NCBI RefSeq assembly: GCF_051014685.1
Contig: NW_027478896.1
Span: 62,001-126,000, forward strand
Length of the DNA: 64,000 nt
Direction of reading: 5' to 3'
From: Ptiloglossa arizonensis
Taxonomy: Eukaryota; Arthropoda; Insecta; Hymenoptera; Colletidae
Below the pieces are notes generated by a model. The model was given only the letters and a program-made list of their open reading frames with translations. It did not search any database and was not told where the DNA came from. Positions 9,649 to 22,759 of this stretch are shown in pieces (positions within the stretch are counted from its first letter, which is position 1; each line of letters starts with the position of its first letter). The position numbers and the translations under genes were made by a program.

Positions 9649-12600
9649 ACGGTATGTGTATTTTTTCCCTAGGCCATTCTGGTTAAGCGTTTGGAGCAGC
9701 AGAATTGCGAAAAATTTTTTGCCTTCTCAACCTTTTCTTGGCTTCAAACTCCCATATCTCGCGAACGGATTGACCTAACCCAAAAATTCCTGTTGCATCT
9801 GAAAGTAGAAACTCGCCCGATTACAACGGTATGCGTATTTTTTCCCTAGGCCATTCTGGTTAAGCGTTTGGAGCAGCAGAATTGCGAAAAATTTTTTGCC
9901 TTCTCAACCATTCCTTGGCTTCAAACTCCCAAATCTCGCGAACGGATTGACCTAACTCAAAAATTCCTGTTGCGTCTGAAAGAAGAAACTCGCCCGATTA
10001 CAGCGGTATGTGTATTTTTACCCTAGGCCATTCTTGTTAAGCGTTTGGAGCAGCAGAACTGCGAAAAATTTTTCGCCTTCTCAACCATTTCTTGGCTTCA
10101 AACTCCCATATCTCGCGAACGGATTGACCGAACCCAAAAATTCCTGTAGCGTCTGAAAATGGAAACTCGCCCGATTACAACGGTATGTGTATTTTTTCCC
10201 TAGGCCATTCTTGTTAAGCGTTTGGAGCAGCAGAATTGCGAAAAATTTTTCGCCTTCTCAACCATTTCTTGGCTTCAAACTCCCATACCTCGCGAACGGA
10301 TTGACCTAACCCAAAAATTCCTATTGCTTCTGAAAGTCGAAACTCGCCCGATTACAACGGTATGTGTATTTTTTCCCTAGGCCATTCTTGTTAAGCGTTT
10401 GGAGCAGCAGAATTGCGAAAAAATTTTTGCCTTCTCAACCATTTCTTGGCTTCAAACTCCCATATCTCGCGAACGGATTGACCTAACCCAAAAATTCCTA
10501 TTGCTTCTGAAAGTCGAAATTCGCCCGATTACAACGGTATGTGTATTTTTTCCCTAGGCCATTCTGGTTAAGCGTTTGGAGCAGCAGAAGTGCGAAAAAT
10601 TTGTTGTCTTCTCAACCCTTTCTTAGCTTCAAACTCCCATATCTCGCGAACGGATTGACATAACCCACAAATTCCAATTGCATCTGAAAGTAGAAACTCG
10701 CCCGATTACAACGGTATGTGTATTTTTTCCCTAGGCCATACTTGTTAAGCGTTTGGAGCAGCAGAATTGCGAAAAATTTTTTGCCATCTCAACCATTTCT
10801 TGGCTTCAAACTCCCATATCTCGCGAACGGATTGACCTAACCCAAAAATTCCTATTGCTGCTGAAAGTCGAAACTCGCCCGATTACAGCGGTATGTGTAT
10901 TTTTGCCCTAGGCCATTCTGGTTAAGCGTTTGGAGCAGCAGAATTGCGAAAAATTTTTTGCCTTCTCAACCATTTCTTGGCTTCAAACTCCCATATCTCG
11001 CGAACGGATTGACCTAACCCAAAAATTCCAATTGCATCTGAAAGTAGAAACTCGCCCGATTACAACGGTATGTGTATTTTTTCCGTAGGCCATTCTGGTT
11101 AAGCGTTTGGAGCAGCAGAAGTGCGAAAAATTTGTTGTCTTCTCAACCATTTCTTAGCTTCAAACTCCCATATCTCGCGAACGGATTGACCTAACCCAAA
11201 AATTCCTATTGCTTCTGAAATTCGAAACTCGCCCGATTACAGCGGTATGTGTATTTTTACCCTAGGCCATTCTGGTTAAGCGTTTGGAGCAGCAGAATTG
11301 CGAAAAATTTTTTGCCTTCTCAACCATTTCTTGGCTTCAAACTCCCATATCTCGCGAACGGATTGACCTAACCCAAAAATTCCTATTGCTTCTGAAAGTC
11401 GAAGCTCGCCCGATTACAACGGTATGTGTATTTTTTCCGTAGGCCATTCTGGTTAAGCGTTTGGAGCAGCAGAAGTGCGAAAAATTTTTCGCCTTCTCAA
11501 CCATTTCTTGGCTTCAAACTCCCATACCTCGCGAACGGATTGACCTAACCCAAAAATTCCTATTGCTTCTGAAAGTCGAAACTCGCCCGATTACAACGGC
11601 ATGTGTATTTTTTTCCTAGGCCATTCTGGTTAAGCGTTTGGAGCAGCAGAAGTGCGAAAAATTTTTCGCCTTCTCAACCATTTCTTGGCTTCAAACTCCC
11701 ATACCTCGCGAACGGATTGACCTAACCCAAAAATTCCTATTGCTTCTGAAAGTCGAAACTCGCCCGATTACAACGGTATGTGTATTTTTTCCCTAGGCCA
11801 TTCTGGTTAAGCGTTTGGAGCAGCAGAAGTGCGAAAAATTTGTTGTCCTCTCAACCCTTTCTTAGATTCAAACTCCCATATCTCGCGAACGGATTGACCT
11901 AACCCAAAAATTCCAATTGCATCTGAAAGTAGAAACTCGCCCGATTACAACGGTATGTGTATTTTTTCCCTAGGCCATTCTGGTTAAGCGTTTGGAGCAG
12001 CAGAAGTGCGAAAAATTTTTCGCCTTCTCAACCATTTCTTGGCTTCAAACTCCCATACCTCGCGAACGGATTGACCTAACCCAAAAATTCCTATTGCTTC
12101 TGAAAGTCGAAACTCGCCCGATTACAACGGTATGTGTATTTTTTCCCTAGGCCATTCTGGTTAAGCGTTTGGAGCAGCAGAAGTGCGAAAAATTTGTTGT
12201 CCTCTCAACCCTTTCTTAGATTCAAACTCCCATATCTCGCGAACGGATTGACCTAACCCAAAAATTCCAATTGCATCTGAAAGTAGAAACTCGCCCGATT
12301 ACAACGGTATGTGTATTTTTTCCCTAGGCCATTCTTGTTAAGCGTTTGGAGCAGCAGAATTGCGAAAAATTTTTTGCCTTCTCAACCATTTCTTGGCTTC
12401 AAACTCCCATATCTCGCGAACGGATTGACCTAACCCAAAAATTCCTATTGCTTCTGAAAGTCGAAACTCGCCCGATTACAACGGTATGTGTATTTTTTCC
12501 GTAGGCCATTCTGGTTAAGCGTTTGGAGCAGCAGAAGTGCGAAAAATTTGTTGTCTTCTCAACCATTTCTTAGCTTCAAACTCCCATATCTCGCGAACGG

Positions 12601-15600
12601 ATTGACCTAACCCAAAAATTCCTATTGCTTCTGAAATTCGAAGCTCGCCCGATTACAGCGGTATGTGTATTTTTACCCTAGGCCATTCTGGTTAAGCGTT
12701 TGGAGCAGCAGAAGTGCGAAAAATTTTTTGCCTTCTCAACCATTTCTTGGCTTCAAACTCCCATATCTCGCGAACGGATTGACCTAACTCAAAAATTCCT
12801 GTTGCGTCTGAAAGTAGAAACTCGCCCGATTACAGCGGTATGTGTATTTTTACCCTAGGCCATTCTTGTTAAGCGTTTGGAGCAGCAGAACTGCGAAAAA
12901 TTTTTCGCCTTCTTAACCATTTCTTAGCTTCAAACTCCCATATCTCGCGAACGGATTGACCTAACACAAAAATTCCTATTGCTTCTGAAATTCGAAACTC
13001 GCCCGATTACAGCGGTATGTGTATTTTTACCCTAGGCCATTCTGGTTAAGCGTTTGGAGCAGCAGAAGTGCGAAAAATTTGTTGTCCTCTCAACCCTTTC
13101 TTAGCTTCAAACTCCCATATCTCGCGAACGGATTGACCTATCCCAAAAATTCCTATTGCTTCTGAAAGTCGAAACTCGCCCGATTACAATGGTATGTGTA
13201 TTTTTTCCCTAGGCCATTCTGGTTAAGCGTTTGGAGCAGCAGAAGTGCGAAAAATTTGTTGTCCTCTCAACCCTTTCTTAGCTTCAAACTCCCATATCTC
13301 GCGAACGGATTGACCTAACCCAAAAATTCCAATTGCATCTGAAAGTAGAAACTCGCCCGATTACAGCGGTATGTGTATTTTTACCCTAGGCCATTCTGGT
13401 TAAGCGTTTGGAGCAGCAGAATTGCGAAAAATTTTTTGCCTTCTCAATCATTTCTTGGCTTCAAACTCCTATATCTCGCGAACGGATTGACCTAACCCAA
13501 AAACTCCTGTAGCGTCTGAAAATGGAAACTCGCCCGATTACAGCGGTATGTGTATTTTTTCCCTAGGCCATTCTGGTTAAGCGTTTGGAGCAGCAGAATT
13601 GCGAAAAATTTTTTGCCTTCTCAACCATTTCTTAGCTTCAAACTCCCATATCTCGCGAACGGATTGACCTAACCCAAAAATTCCTGTTGCATCTGAAAGT
13701 AGAACCTCGCCCGATTACAACGGTATGTGTATTTTTTCCCTAGGCCATTCTGGTTAAGCGTTTGGAGCAGCAGAATTGCGAAAAATTTTTTGCCTTCTCA
13801 ACCTTTTCTTGGCTTCAAACTCCCATATCTCGCGAACGGATTGACCTAACCCAAAAATTCCTGTTGCATCTGAAAGTAGAAACTCGCCCGATTACAACGG
13901 TATGCGTATTTTTTCCCTAGGCCATTCTGGTTAAGCGTTTGGAGCAGCAGAATTGCGAAAAAATTTTTTGCCTTCTCAACCATTCCTTGGCTTCAAACTC
14001 CCAAATCTCGCGAACGGATTGACCTAACTCAAAAATTCCTGTTGCGTCTGAAAGAAGAAACTCGCCCGATTACAGCGGTATGTGTATTTTTACCCTAGGC
14101 CATTCTTGTTAAGCGTTTGGAGCAGCAGAACTGCGAAAAATTTTTCGCCTTCTCAACCATTTCTTGGCTTCAAACTCCCATATCTCGCGAACGGATTGAC
14201 CGAACCCAAAAATTCCTGTAGCGTCTGAAAATGGAAACTCGCCCGATTACAACGGTATGTGTATTTTTTCCCTAGGCCATTCTTGTTAAGCGTTTGGAGC
14301 AGCAGAATTGCGAAAAATTTTTCGCCTTCTCAACCATTTCTTGGCTTCAAACTCCCATACCTCGCGAACGGATTGACCTAACCCAAAAATTCCTATTGCT
14401 TCTGAAAGTCGAAACTCGCCCGATTACAACGGTATGTGTATTTTTTCCCTAGGCCATTCTTGTTAAGCGTTTGGAGCAGCAGAATTGCGAAAAAATTTTT
14501 GCCTTCTCAACCATTTCTTGGCTTCAAACTCCCATATCTCGCGAACGGATTGACCTAACCCAAAAATTCCTATTGCTTCTGAAAGTCGAAATTCGCCCGA
14601 TTACAACGGTATGTGTATTTTTTCCCTAGGCCATTCTGGTTAAGCGTTTGGAGCAGCAGAAGTGCGAAAAATTTGTTGTCTTCTCAACCCTTTCTTAGCT
14701 TCAAACTCCCATATCTCGCGAACGGATTGACATAACCCACAAATTCCAATTGCATCTGAAAGTAGAAACTCGCCCGATTACAACGGTATGTGTATTTTTT
14801 CCCTAGGCCATACTTGTTAAGCGTTTGGAGCAGCAGAATTGCGAAAAATTTTTTGCCATCTCAACCATTTCTTGGCTTCAAACTCCCATATCTCGCGAAC
14901 GGATTGACCTAACCCAAAAATTCCTATTGCTGCTGAAAGTCGAAACTCGCCCGATTACAGCGGTATGTGTATTTTTGCCCTAGGCCATTCTGGTTAAGCG
15001 TTTGGAGCAGCAGAATTGCGAAAAATTTTTTGCCTTCTCAACCATTTCTTGGCTTCAAACTCCCATATCTCGCGAACGGATTGACCTAACCCAAAAATTC
15101 CAATTGCATCTGAAAGTAGAAACTCGCCCGATTACAACGGTATGTGTATTTTTTCCGTAGGCCATTCTGGTTAAGCGTTTGGAGCAGCAGAAGTGCGAAA
15201 AATTTGTTGTCTTCTCAACCATTTCTTAGCTTCAAACTCCCATATCTCGCGAACGGATTGACCTAACCCAAAAATTCCTATTGCTTCTGAAATTCGAAAC
15301 TCGCCCGATTACAGCGGTATGTGTATTTTTACCCTAGGCCATTCTGGTTAAGCGTTTGGAGCAGCAGAATTGCGAAAAATTTTTTGCCTTCTCAACCATT
15401 TCTTGGCTTCAAACTCCCATATCTCGCGAACGGATTGACCTAACCCAAAAATTCCTATTGCTTCTGAAAGTCGAAGCTCGCCCGATTACAACGGTATGTG
15501 TATTTTTTCCGTAGGCCATTCTGGTTAAGCGTTTGGAGCAGCAGAAGTGCGAAAAATTTTTCGCCTTCTCAACCATTTCTTGGCTTCAAACTCCCATACC

Positions 15601-17139
15601 TCGCGAACGGATTGACCTAACCCAAAAATTCCTATTGCTTCTGAAAGTCGAAACTCGCCCGATTACAACGGCATGTGTATTTTTTTCCTAGGCCATTCTG
15701 GTTAAGCGTTTGGAGCAGCAGAAGTGCGAAAAATTTTTCGCCTTCTCAACCATTTCTTGGCTTCAAACTCCCATACCTCGCGAACGGATTGACCTAACCC
15801 AAAAATTCCTATTGCTTCTGAAAGTCGAAACTCGCCCGATTACAACGGTATGTGTATTTTTTCCCTAGGCCATTCTGGTTAAGCGTTTGGAGCAGCAGAA
15901 GTGCGAAAAATTTGTTGTCCTCTCAACCCTTTCTTAGATTCAAACTCCCATATCTCGCGAACGGATTGACCTAACCCAAAAATTCCAATTGCATCTGAAA
16001 GTAGAAACTCGCCCGATTACAACGGTATGTGTATTTTTTCCCTAGGCCATTCTGGTTAAGCGTTTGGAGCAGCAGAAGTGCGAAAAATTTTTCGCCTTCT
16101 CAACCATTTCTTGGCTTCAAACTCCCATACCTCGCGAACGGATTGACCTAACCCAAAAATTCCTATTGCTTCTGAAAGTCGAAACTCGCCCGATTACAAC
16201 GGTATGTGTATTTTTTCCCTAGGCCATTCTGGTTAAGCGTTTGGAGCAGCAGAAGTGCGAAAAATTTGTTGTCCTCTCAACCCTTTCTTAGATTCAAACT
16301 CCCATATCTCGCGAACGGATTGACCTAACCCAAAAATTCCAATTGCATCTGAAAGTAGAAACTCGCCCGATTACAACGGTATGTGTATTTTTTCCCTAGG
16401 CCATTCTTGTTAAGCGTTTGGAGCAGCAGAATTGCGAAAAATTTTTTGCCTTCTCAACCATTTCTTGGCTTCAAACTCCCATATCTCGCGAACGGATTGA
16501 CCTAACCCAAAAATTCCTATTGCTTCTGAAAGTCGAAACTCGCCCGATTACAACGGTATGTGTATTTTTTCCGTAGGCCATTCTGGTTAAGCGTTTGGAG
16601 CAGCAGAAGTGCGAAAAATTTGTTGTCTTCTCAACCATTTCTTAGCTTCAAACTCCCATATCTCGCGAACGGATTGACCTAACCCAAAAATTCCTATTGC
16701 TTCTGAAATTCGAAGCTCGCCCGATTACAGCGGTATGTGTATTTTTACCCTAGGCCATTCTGGTTAAGCGTTTGGAGCAGCAGAAGTGCGAAAAATTTTT
16801 TGCCTTCTCAACCATTTCTTGGCTTCAAACTCCCATATCTCGCGAACGGATTGACCTAACTCAAAAATTCCTGTTGCGTCTGAAAGTAGAAACTCGCCCG
16901 ATTACAGCGGTATGTGTATTTTTACCCTAGGCCATTCTTGTTAAGCGTTTGGAGCAGCAGAACTGCGAAAAATTTTTCGCCTTCTTAACCATTTCTTAGC
17001 TTCAAACTCCCATATCTCGCGAACGGATTGACCTAACACAAAAATTCCTATTGCTTCTGAAATTCGAAACTCGCCCGATTACAGCGGTATGTGTATTTTT
17101 ACCCTAGGCCATTCTGGTTAAGCGTTTGGAGCAGCAGAA
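8921..17139 (+). repeat. Tandem duplication of a 23-monomer unit (about 2 x 4071 bp)
   Basis: The copies are about 8921-12991 and 12992-17063, and the match runs on to 17139. CTATCCC lies at 9067 and 13138. CCCAAATC lies at 9928 and 14000, the 1-bp shift coming from an extra A near 13965. Both copies share private states: AAAGAAGAAAC, GACATAACCC, ACGGCATGTG and CTTCTTAACC. I saw only that single indel between them. This is the largest near-perfect higher-order repeat in the window. It is either very recent or, less likely, an assembly artefact. Confidence 0.88.
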
Positions 17140-18800
17140 CTGCGAAAAATTTTTTGCCTTCTCAACCATTTCTTGGCTTCAAACTCCCATATCTCGCGAA
17201 CGGATTGACCTAACCCAAAAATTCCCGTAGCGTCTGAAAATGGAACCTCGCCCGATTACAACGGTATGTGTATTTTTTCTCTAGGCCATTCTTGTTAAGC
17301 GTTTGGAGCAGCAGAATTGCAAAAAATTTTTCGCCTTCTCAACCATTTCTTGGCTTCAAACTCCCATACCTCGCGAACGGATTGACCTATCCCAAAAATT
17401 CCTATTGCTTCTGAAAGTCGAAACTCGCCCGATTACAACGGTATGTGTATTTTTTCCCTAGGCCATTCTGGTTAAGCGTTTGGAGCAGCAGAAGTGCGAA
17501 AAATTTGTTGTCCTCTCAACCCTTTCTTAGCTTCAAACTCCCATATCTCGCGAACGGATTGACCTAACCCAAAAATTCCAATTGCATCTGAAAGTAGAAA
17601 CTCGCCCGATTACAACGGTATGTGTATTTTTTCCCTAGGCCATTCTTGTTAAGCGTTTGGAGCAGCAGAATTGCGAAAAATTTTTTGCCTTCTCAACCAT
17701 TTCTTGGCTTCAAACTCCCATATCTCGCGAACGGATTGACCCAACCCAAAAATTCCTATTGCTTCTGAAAGTCGAAACTCGCCCGATTACAGCGCTATGT
17801 GTATTTTTACCCTAGGCCATTCTGGTTAAGCGTTTGGAGCAGCAGAATTGCGAAAAATTTTTTGCCTTCTCAACCATTTCTTGGCTTCAAACTGCCATAT
17901 CTCGCGAACGGATTGACCTTACCCAAAAATTCCTGTAGCGTCTGAAAGTATAAACTCGCCCGATTACAACGGTATGTGTATTTTTTCCCTAGGCCATTCT
18001 GGTTAAGCGTTTGCAGCAGCAGAAGTGCGAAAAATTTGTTGTCTTCTCAACCATTTCTTAGCTTCAAACTCCCATATCTCGCAAACGGATTGACCTAACC
18101 CAAAAATTCCTGTTGCATCTGAAAGTAGAAACTCGCCCGATTACAACGGTATGTGTATTTTTTCCCTAGGCCATTCTGGTTAAGCGTTTGGAGCAGCAGA
18201 ATTGCGAAAAATTTTTTGCCTTCTCAACCATTTCTTAGCTTCAACGTCCCATATCTCGCGAACGGATTGACCTAACCCAAAAATTCCTGTTTCATCTGAA
18301 AGTAGAAACTCGCCCGATTACAACGGTATGTGTATTTTTTCCCTAGGCCATTCTGGTTAAGCGTTTGGAGCAGCAGAATTTCGAAAAGTTTGTTGTCTTC
18401 TCAACCATTTCTTAGCGTCAAACTCCCATATCTCGCGAACGGATTGAACTAACCCAAAAATTCCTGTTGCATCTGAAAGTAGAAACTCGCCCGATTACAA
18501 CGGTATGTGTATTTTTTCCCTAGGCCATTCTGGTTAAGCGTATGGAGCAGCAGAATTGCGAAAAATTATTTGCCTTCTCAACCATTCCTTGGCTTTAAAC
18601 TCCCATATCTCGCGAACGGATTGACCTAACTCAAAAATTCCTGTTGCGTCTGAAAGTAGAAACTCGCCCGATTACAGCGGTATGTGTATTTTAACCCTGG
18701 GCCATTCTTGTTAAGCGTTTGGAGCAGCAGAATTGCGAAAAATTTTTCGCCTTCTCAACCATTTCTTGGCTTCAAACTCCCATACCTCGCGAACGGATTG
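17140..18800 (+). repeat. Block repeated 22.3 kb downstream (about 39440-41000)
   Basis: The block shares a chain of private variants with 39440-41000: TTTTTTCTCTAGG (17275 and 39573), CTATCCC, AAACTGCCATATC (17891 and 40189), CCTTACCC, GTATAAACTCG, TTTGCAGCAGCAG, CTCGCAAACGG, TCAACGTCCC and GTATGGAGCAG. The offset is 22298 bp, 126 monomers minus 4 bp. A second downstream copy of part of it follows at 41428-42050. Confidence 0.85.
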
Positions 18801-20280
18801 ACCTAACCCAAAAATTCCGGTAGCGTCTGAAAGTAGAAACTCGCCCGATAACAACGGTATGTGTATTTTTTCCCGGGGCCATTCTGGTTAAGCGTTTGGA
18901 GCAGCAGAATTGCGAAAAATTTTTTGCCTTCTCAACCTTTTCTTGGCTTCAAACTCCCATATCTCGCGAACGGATTGACCTATCCCAAAAATTCCAATTG
19001 CATCTGAAAGTAGAAACTCGCCCGATTACAACGGTATGTGTATTTTTTCCTAGGCCATTCTGGTTAAGCGTTTGGAGCAGCAGAAGTGCGAAAAATTTGT
19101 TGTCTTCTCAACCATTTCTTAGATTCAAACTCCCATATCTCGCGAACGGATTGACCTAACCCAAAAATTCCTGTTGCATCTGAAAGTAGAAACTCGCCCG
19201 ATTACAACGGTATGTGTATTTTTTCCCTAGGCCATTCTGGTTAAGCGTTTGGAGCAGCAGAAGTGCGAAAAATTTGTGGTCTTCTCAACCATTTCTTAGC
19301 TTCAAACTCCCATATCTCGCGAACGGATTGACCTAACCCAAAAATTCCTATTGCTTCTGAAAGTCGAAACTCGCCCGATTACAGCGGTATGTGTATTTTT
19401 ACCCTAGGCCATTCTGGTTAAGCGTTTGGAGCAGCAGAATTGCGAAAAATTTTTTGCCTTCTTAACCATTTCTTGGCTTCAAACTGCCATATCTCGCGAA
19501 CGGATAGACCTTACCCAAAAATTCCTGTAGCGTCTGAAAGTATAAACTCGCCCGATTACAACGGTATGTGTATTTTTTCCCTAGGCCATTCTGGTTAAGC
19601 GTTTGGAGCAGCAGAATTTCGAAAAATTTGTTGTCTTCTCAACCATTTCTTAGCGTCAAACTCCCATATCTCGCGAACGGATTGAACTAACCCAAAAATT
19701 CCTGTTGCATCTGAAAGTAGAAACTCGCCCGATTACAACGGTATGTGTATTTTTTCCCTAGGCCATTCTGGTTAAGCGTATGGAGCAGCAGAATTGCGAA
19801 AAATTATTTGCCTTCTCAACCATTCCTTGGCTTTAAACTCCCATATCTCGCGAACGGATTGACCTAACTCAAAAATTCCTGTTGCGTCTGAAAGTAGAAA
19901 CTCGCCCGATTACAGCGGTATGTGTATTTTAACCCTGGGCCATTCTTGTTAAGCGTTTGGAGCAGCAGAATTGCGAAAAATTTTTCGCCTTCTCAACCAT
20001 TTCTTGGCTTCAAACTCCCATACCTCGCGAACGGATTGACCTAACCCAAAAATTCCTGTAGCGTCTGAAAGTAGAAACTCGCCCGATAACAACGGTATGT
20101 GTATTTTTTCCCTAGGCCATTCTGGTTAAGCGTTTGGAGCAGCAGAATTGCGAAAAATTTTTTGCCTTCTCAACCTTTTCTTGGCTTCAAACTCCCATAT
20201 CTCGCGAACGGATTGACCTATCCAAAAATTCCAATTGCATCTGAAAGTAGAAACTCGCCCGATTACAACGGTATGTGTAT
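18305..20280 (+). repeat. 7-monomer-spaced duplication with a 2-monomer deletion
   Basis: 18305-19045 recurs at 19543-20280 (offset 1238 bp), sharing GAATTTCG (18376, 19614), GTATGGAGC (18540, 19778), ACCCTGGGCC and CCCGATAAC (18844, 20082). Just upstream, 17710-18010 recurs at 19302-19602 with an offset of 1592 bp. The change of offset means that two monomers present after 18010 are missing from the second copy. A base missing from TTTTTTCCCTAGG at about 19047 explains 1238 rather than 1239. Confidence 0.82.
18844..18852 (+). repeat. CCCGATAAC-marked module (first of four)
   Basis: CCCGATAAC in place of CCCGATTAC occurs at 18844, 20082, 32294 and 43443. In each case the following monomer has ACCTTTTCTTGG and a CTATCC variant of CTAACCC. 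Spacings are 7, 69 and 63 monomers, less 1, 1 and 2 bp. The shared chain of rare states shows common descent of blocks spread over 25 kb. Confidence 0.83.
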
Positions 20281-22030
20281 TTTTACCCTAGGCCATTCTG
20301 GTTAAGCGTTTGGAGCAGCAGAATTGCGAAAAATTTTTTGCCTTCTCAACCATTTCTTGGCTTCAAACTCCCATATCTCGCGAACGGATTGACCTAACCC
20401 AAAAATTCCAATTGCATCTGAAAGTAGAAACTCGCCCGATTACAACGGTATGTGTATTTTTTCCGTAGGCCATTCTGGTTAAGCGTTTGGAGCAGCAGAA
20501 GTGCGAAAAATTTGTTGTCTTCTCAACCATTTCTTAGCTTCAAACTCCCATACCTCGCGAACGGATTGACCTAACCGAAAAATTCCTATTGCTTCTGAAA
20601 TTCGAAACTCGCCCGATTACAGCGGTATGTGTATTTTTACCCTAGGCCATTCTGGTTAAGCGTTTGGAGCAGCAGAATTGCGAAAAATTTTTTGCCTTCT
20701 CAATCATTTCTTGGCTTCAAACTCCTATATCTCGCGAACGGATTGACCTAACCCAAAAATTCCTGTAGCGTCTGAAAATGGAAACTCGCCCGATTACAAC
20801 GGTATGTGTATTTTTTCCCTAGGCCATTCTTGTTAAGCGTTTGGAGCAGCAGAATTGCGAAAAATTTTTCGCCTTCTCAACCATTTCTTGGCTTCAAACA
20901 CCCATACCTCGCGAACGGATTGACCTAACCCAAAAATTCCTATTGCTTCTGAAATTCGAAACTCGCCCGATTACAGCGGTATGTGTATTTTTTCCCTAGG
21001 CCATTCTTGTTAAGCGTTTGGAGCAGCAGAATTGCGAAAAATTTTTTGCCATCTCAACCATTTCTTGGCTTCAAACTCCCATATCTCGCGAACGGATTGA
21101 CCTAACCCAAAAATTCCTATTGCTGCTGAAAGTCGAAACTCGCCCGATTACAGCGGTATGTGTATTTTTACCCTAGGCCATTCTGGTTAAGCGTTTGGAG
21201 CAGCAGAATTGCGAAAAATTTTTTGCCTTCTCAACCATTTCTTGGCTTCAAACTCCCATATCTCGCGAACGGATTGACCTAACCCAAAAATTCCAATTGC
21301 ATCTGAAAGTAGAAACTCGCCCGATTACAACGGTATGTGTATTTTTTCCGTAGGCCATTCTGGTTAAGCGTTTGGAGCAGCAGAAGTGCGAAAAATTTGT
21401 TGTCTTCTCAACCATTTCTTAGCTTCAAACTCCCATATCTCGCGAACGGATTGACCTAACCCAAAAATTCCTATTGCTTCTGAAATTCGAAACTCGCCCG
21501 ATTACAGCGGTATGTGTATTTTTACCCTAGGCCATTCTGGTTAAGCGTTTGGAGCAGCAGAAGTGCGAAAAATTTTTTGCCTTCTCAAGCATTTCTTGGC
21601 TTCAAACTCCCATATCTCGCGAACGGATTGACCTAACTCAAAAATTCCTATTGCGTCTGAAAGTAGAAACTCGCCCGATTACAGCGGTATGTGTATTTTT
21701 ACCCTAGGCCATTCTTGTTAAGCGTTTGGAGCAGCAGAACTGCGAAAAATTTTTCGCCTTCTCAACCATTTCTTGGCTTCAATCTCCCATATCTCGCGAA
21801 CGGACTGACCTAACCCAAAAATTCCTGTAGCGTCTGAAAATGGAAACTCGCCCGATTACAACGGTATGTGTATTTTTTCCCTAGGCCATTCTTGTTAAGC
21901 GTTTGGAGCAGCAGAATTGCGAAAAATTTTTCGCCTTCTCAACCATTTCTTGGCTTCAAACTCCCATACCCCGCGAACGGATTGACCTAACCCAAAAATT
22001 CCTATTGCTTCTGAAAGTCGAAACTCGCTC
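20281..22030 (+). repeat. Block B1 (also at 22760 and 26600)
   Basis: The block matches 22759-24508 at an offset of 2478 bp (14 monomers). Markers are CAATCATTTC at 20701, 23179 and 26719, and CTTCAAACACCCATACC at about 20893, 23371 and 26911. B1 differs by a few private bases (AACCGAAAAATTCC near 20573, CTTCAATCTCCC near 21777, CGGACTGACC near 21801). It starts in a chimeric monomer with ACAACGG plus TTTTTACCC (about 20265-20290). Confidence 0.83.
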
Positions 22031-22715
22031 GATTACAGCGGTATGTGTATTTTTACCCTAGGCCATTCTGGTTAAGCGTTTGGAGCAGCAGAATTGCGAA
22101 AAATTTTTTGCCTTCTCAACCATTTCTTGGCTTCAAACTCCCATATCTCGCGAACGGATTGACCTAACCCAAAAATTCCTATTGCTTCTGAAAGTCGAAA
22201 CTCGCCCGATTACAGCGGTATGTGTATTTTTACCCTAGGCCATTCTGGTTAAGCGTTTGGAGCAGCAGAAGTGCGAAAAATTTGTTGTCCTCTCAACCCT
22301 TTCTTAGCTTCAAACTCCCATATCTCGCGAACGGATTGACCTATCCCAAAAATTCCTATTGCTTCTGAAAGTCGAAACTCGCCCGATTACAACGGTATGT
22401 GTATTTTTTCCCTAGGCCATTCTGGTTAAGCCTTTGGAGCAGCAGAAGTGCGAAAAATTTGTTGTCCTCTCAACCCTTTCTTAGCTTCAAACTCCCATAT
22501 CTCGCGAACGGATTGACCTAACCCAAAAATTCCAATTGCATCTGAAAGTAGAAACTCGCCCGATTACAACGGTATGTGTATTTTTTTCCTAGGCCATTCT
22601 TGTTAAGCGTTTGGAGCAGCAGAATTGCGAAAAATTTTTTGCCATCTCAACCATTTCTTGGCTTCAAACTCCCATATCTCGCGAACGGATTGACCTAACC
22701 CAAAAATTCCTATTG

Positions 22716-22721
22716 CTGCAG
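22716..22721. repeat. CTGCAG-marked monomer subfamily (first of five)
   Basis: CTGCAGAAAGTCG followed by GATTACTGCGG marks one monomer type, seen at 22716, 25371, 26256, 28557 and 31212. The spacings are 2655, 885, 2301 and 2655 bp (15, 5, 13 and 15 monomers). It derives from the CTGCTGAAAGTCG type found at about 2891 and 10856. It is confined to 22-32 kb, so it arose and spread locally. Confidence 0.85.
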
Positions 22722-22759
22722 AAAGTCGAAACTCGCCCGATTACTGCGGTATGTGTATT

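Noticed and set aside
18896..20305. Open frames at 18896-19159 and 20099-20305 (plus strand)
   Set aside because: They translate satellite monomers in which CCCTAGGCC is altered or a 1-bp loss shifts the frame. The peptides simply repeat the monomer, in two different frames, with no start context or domain.
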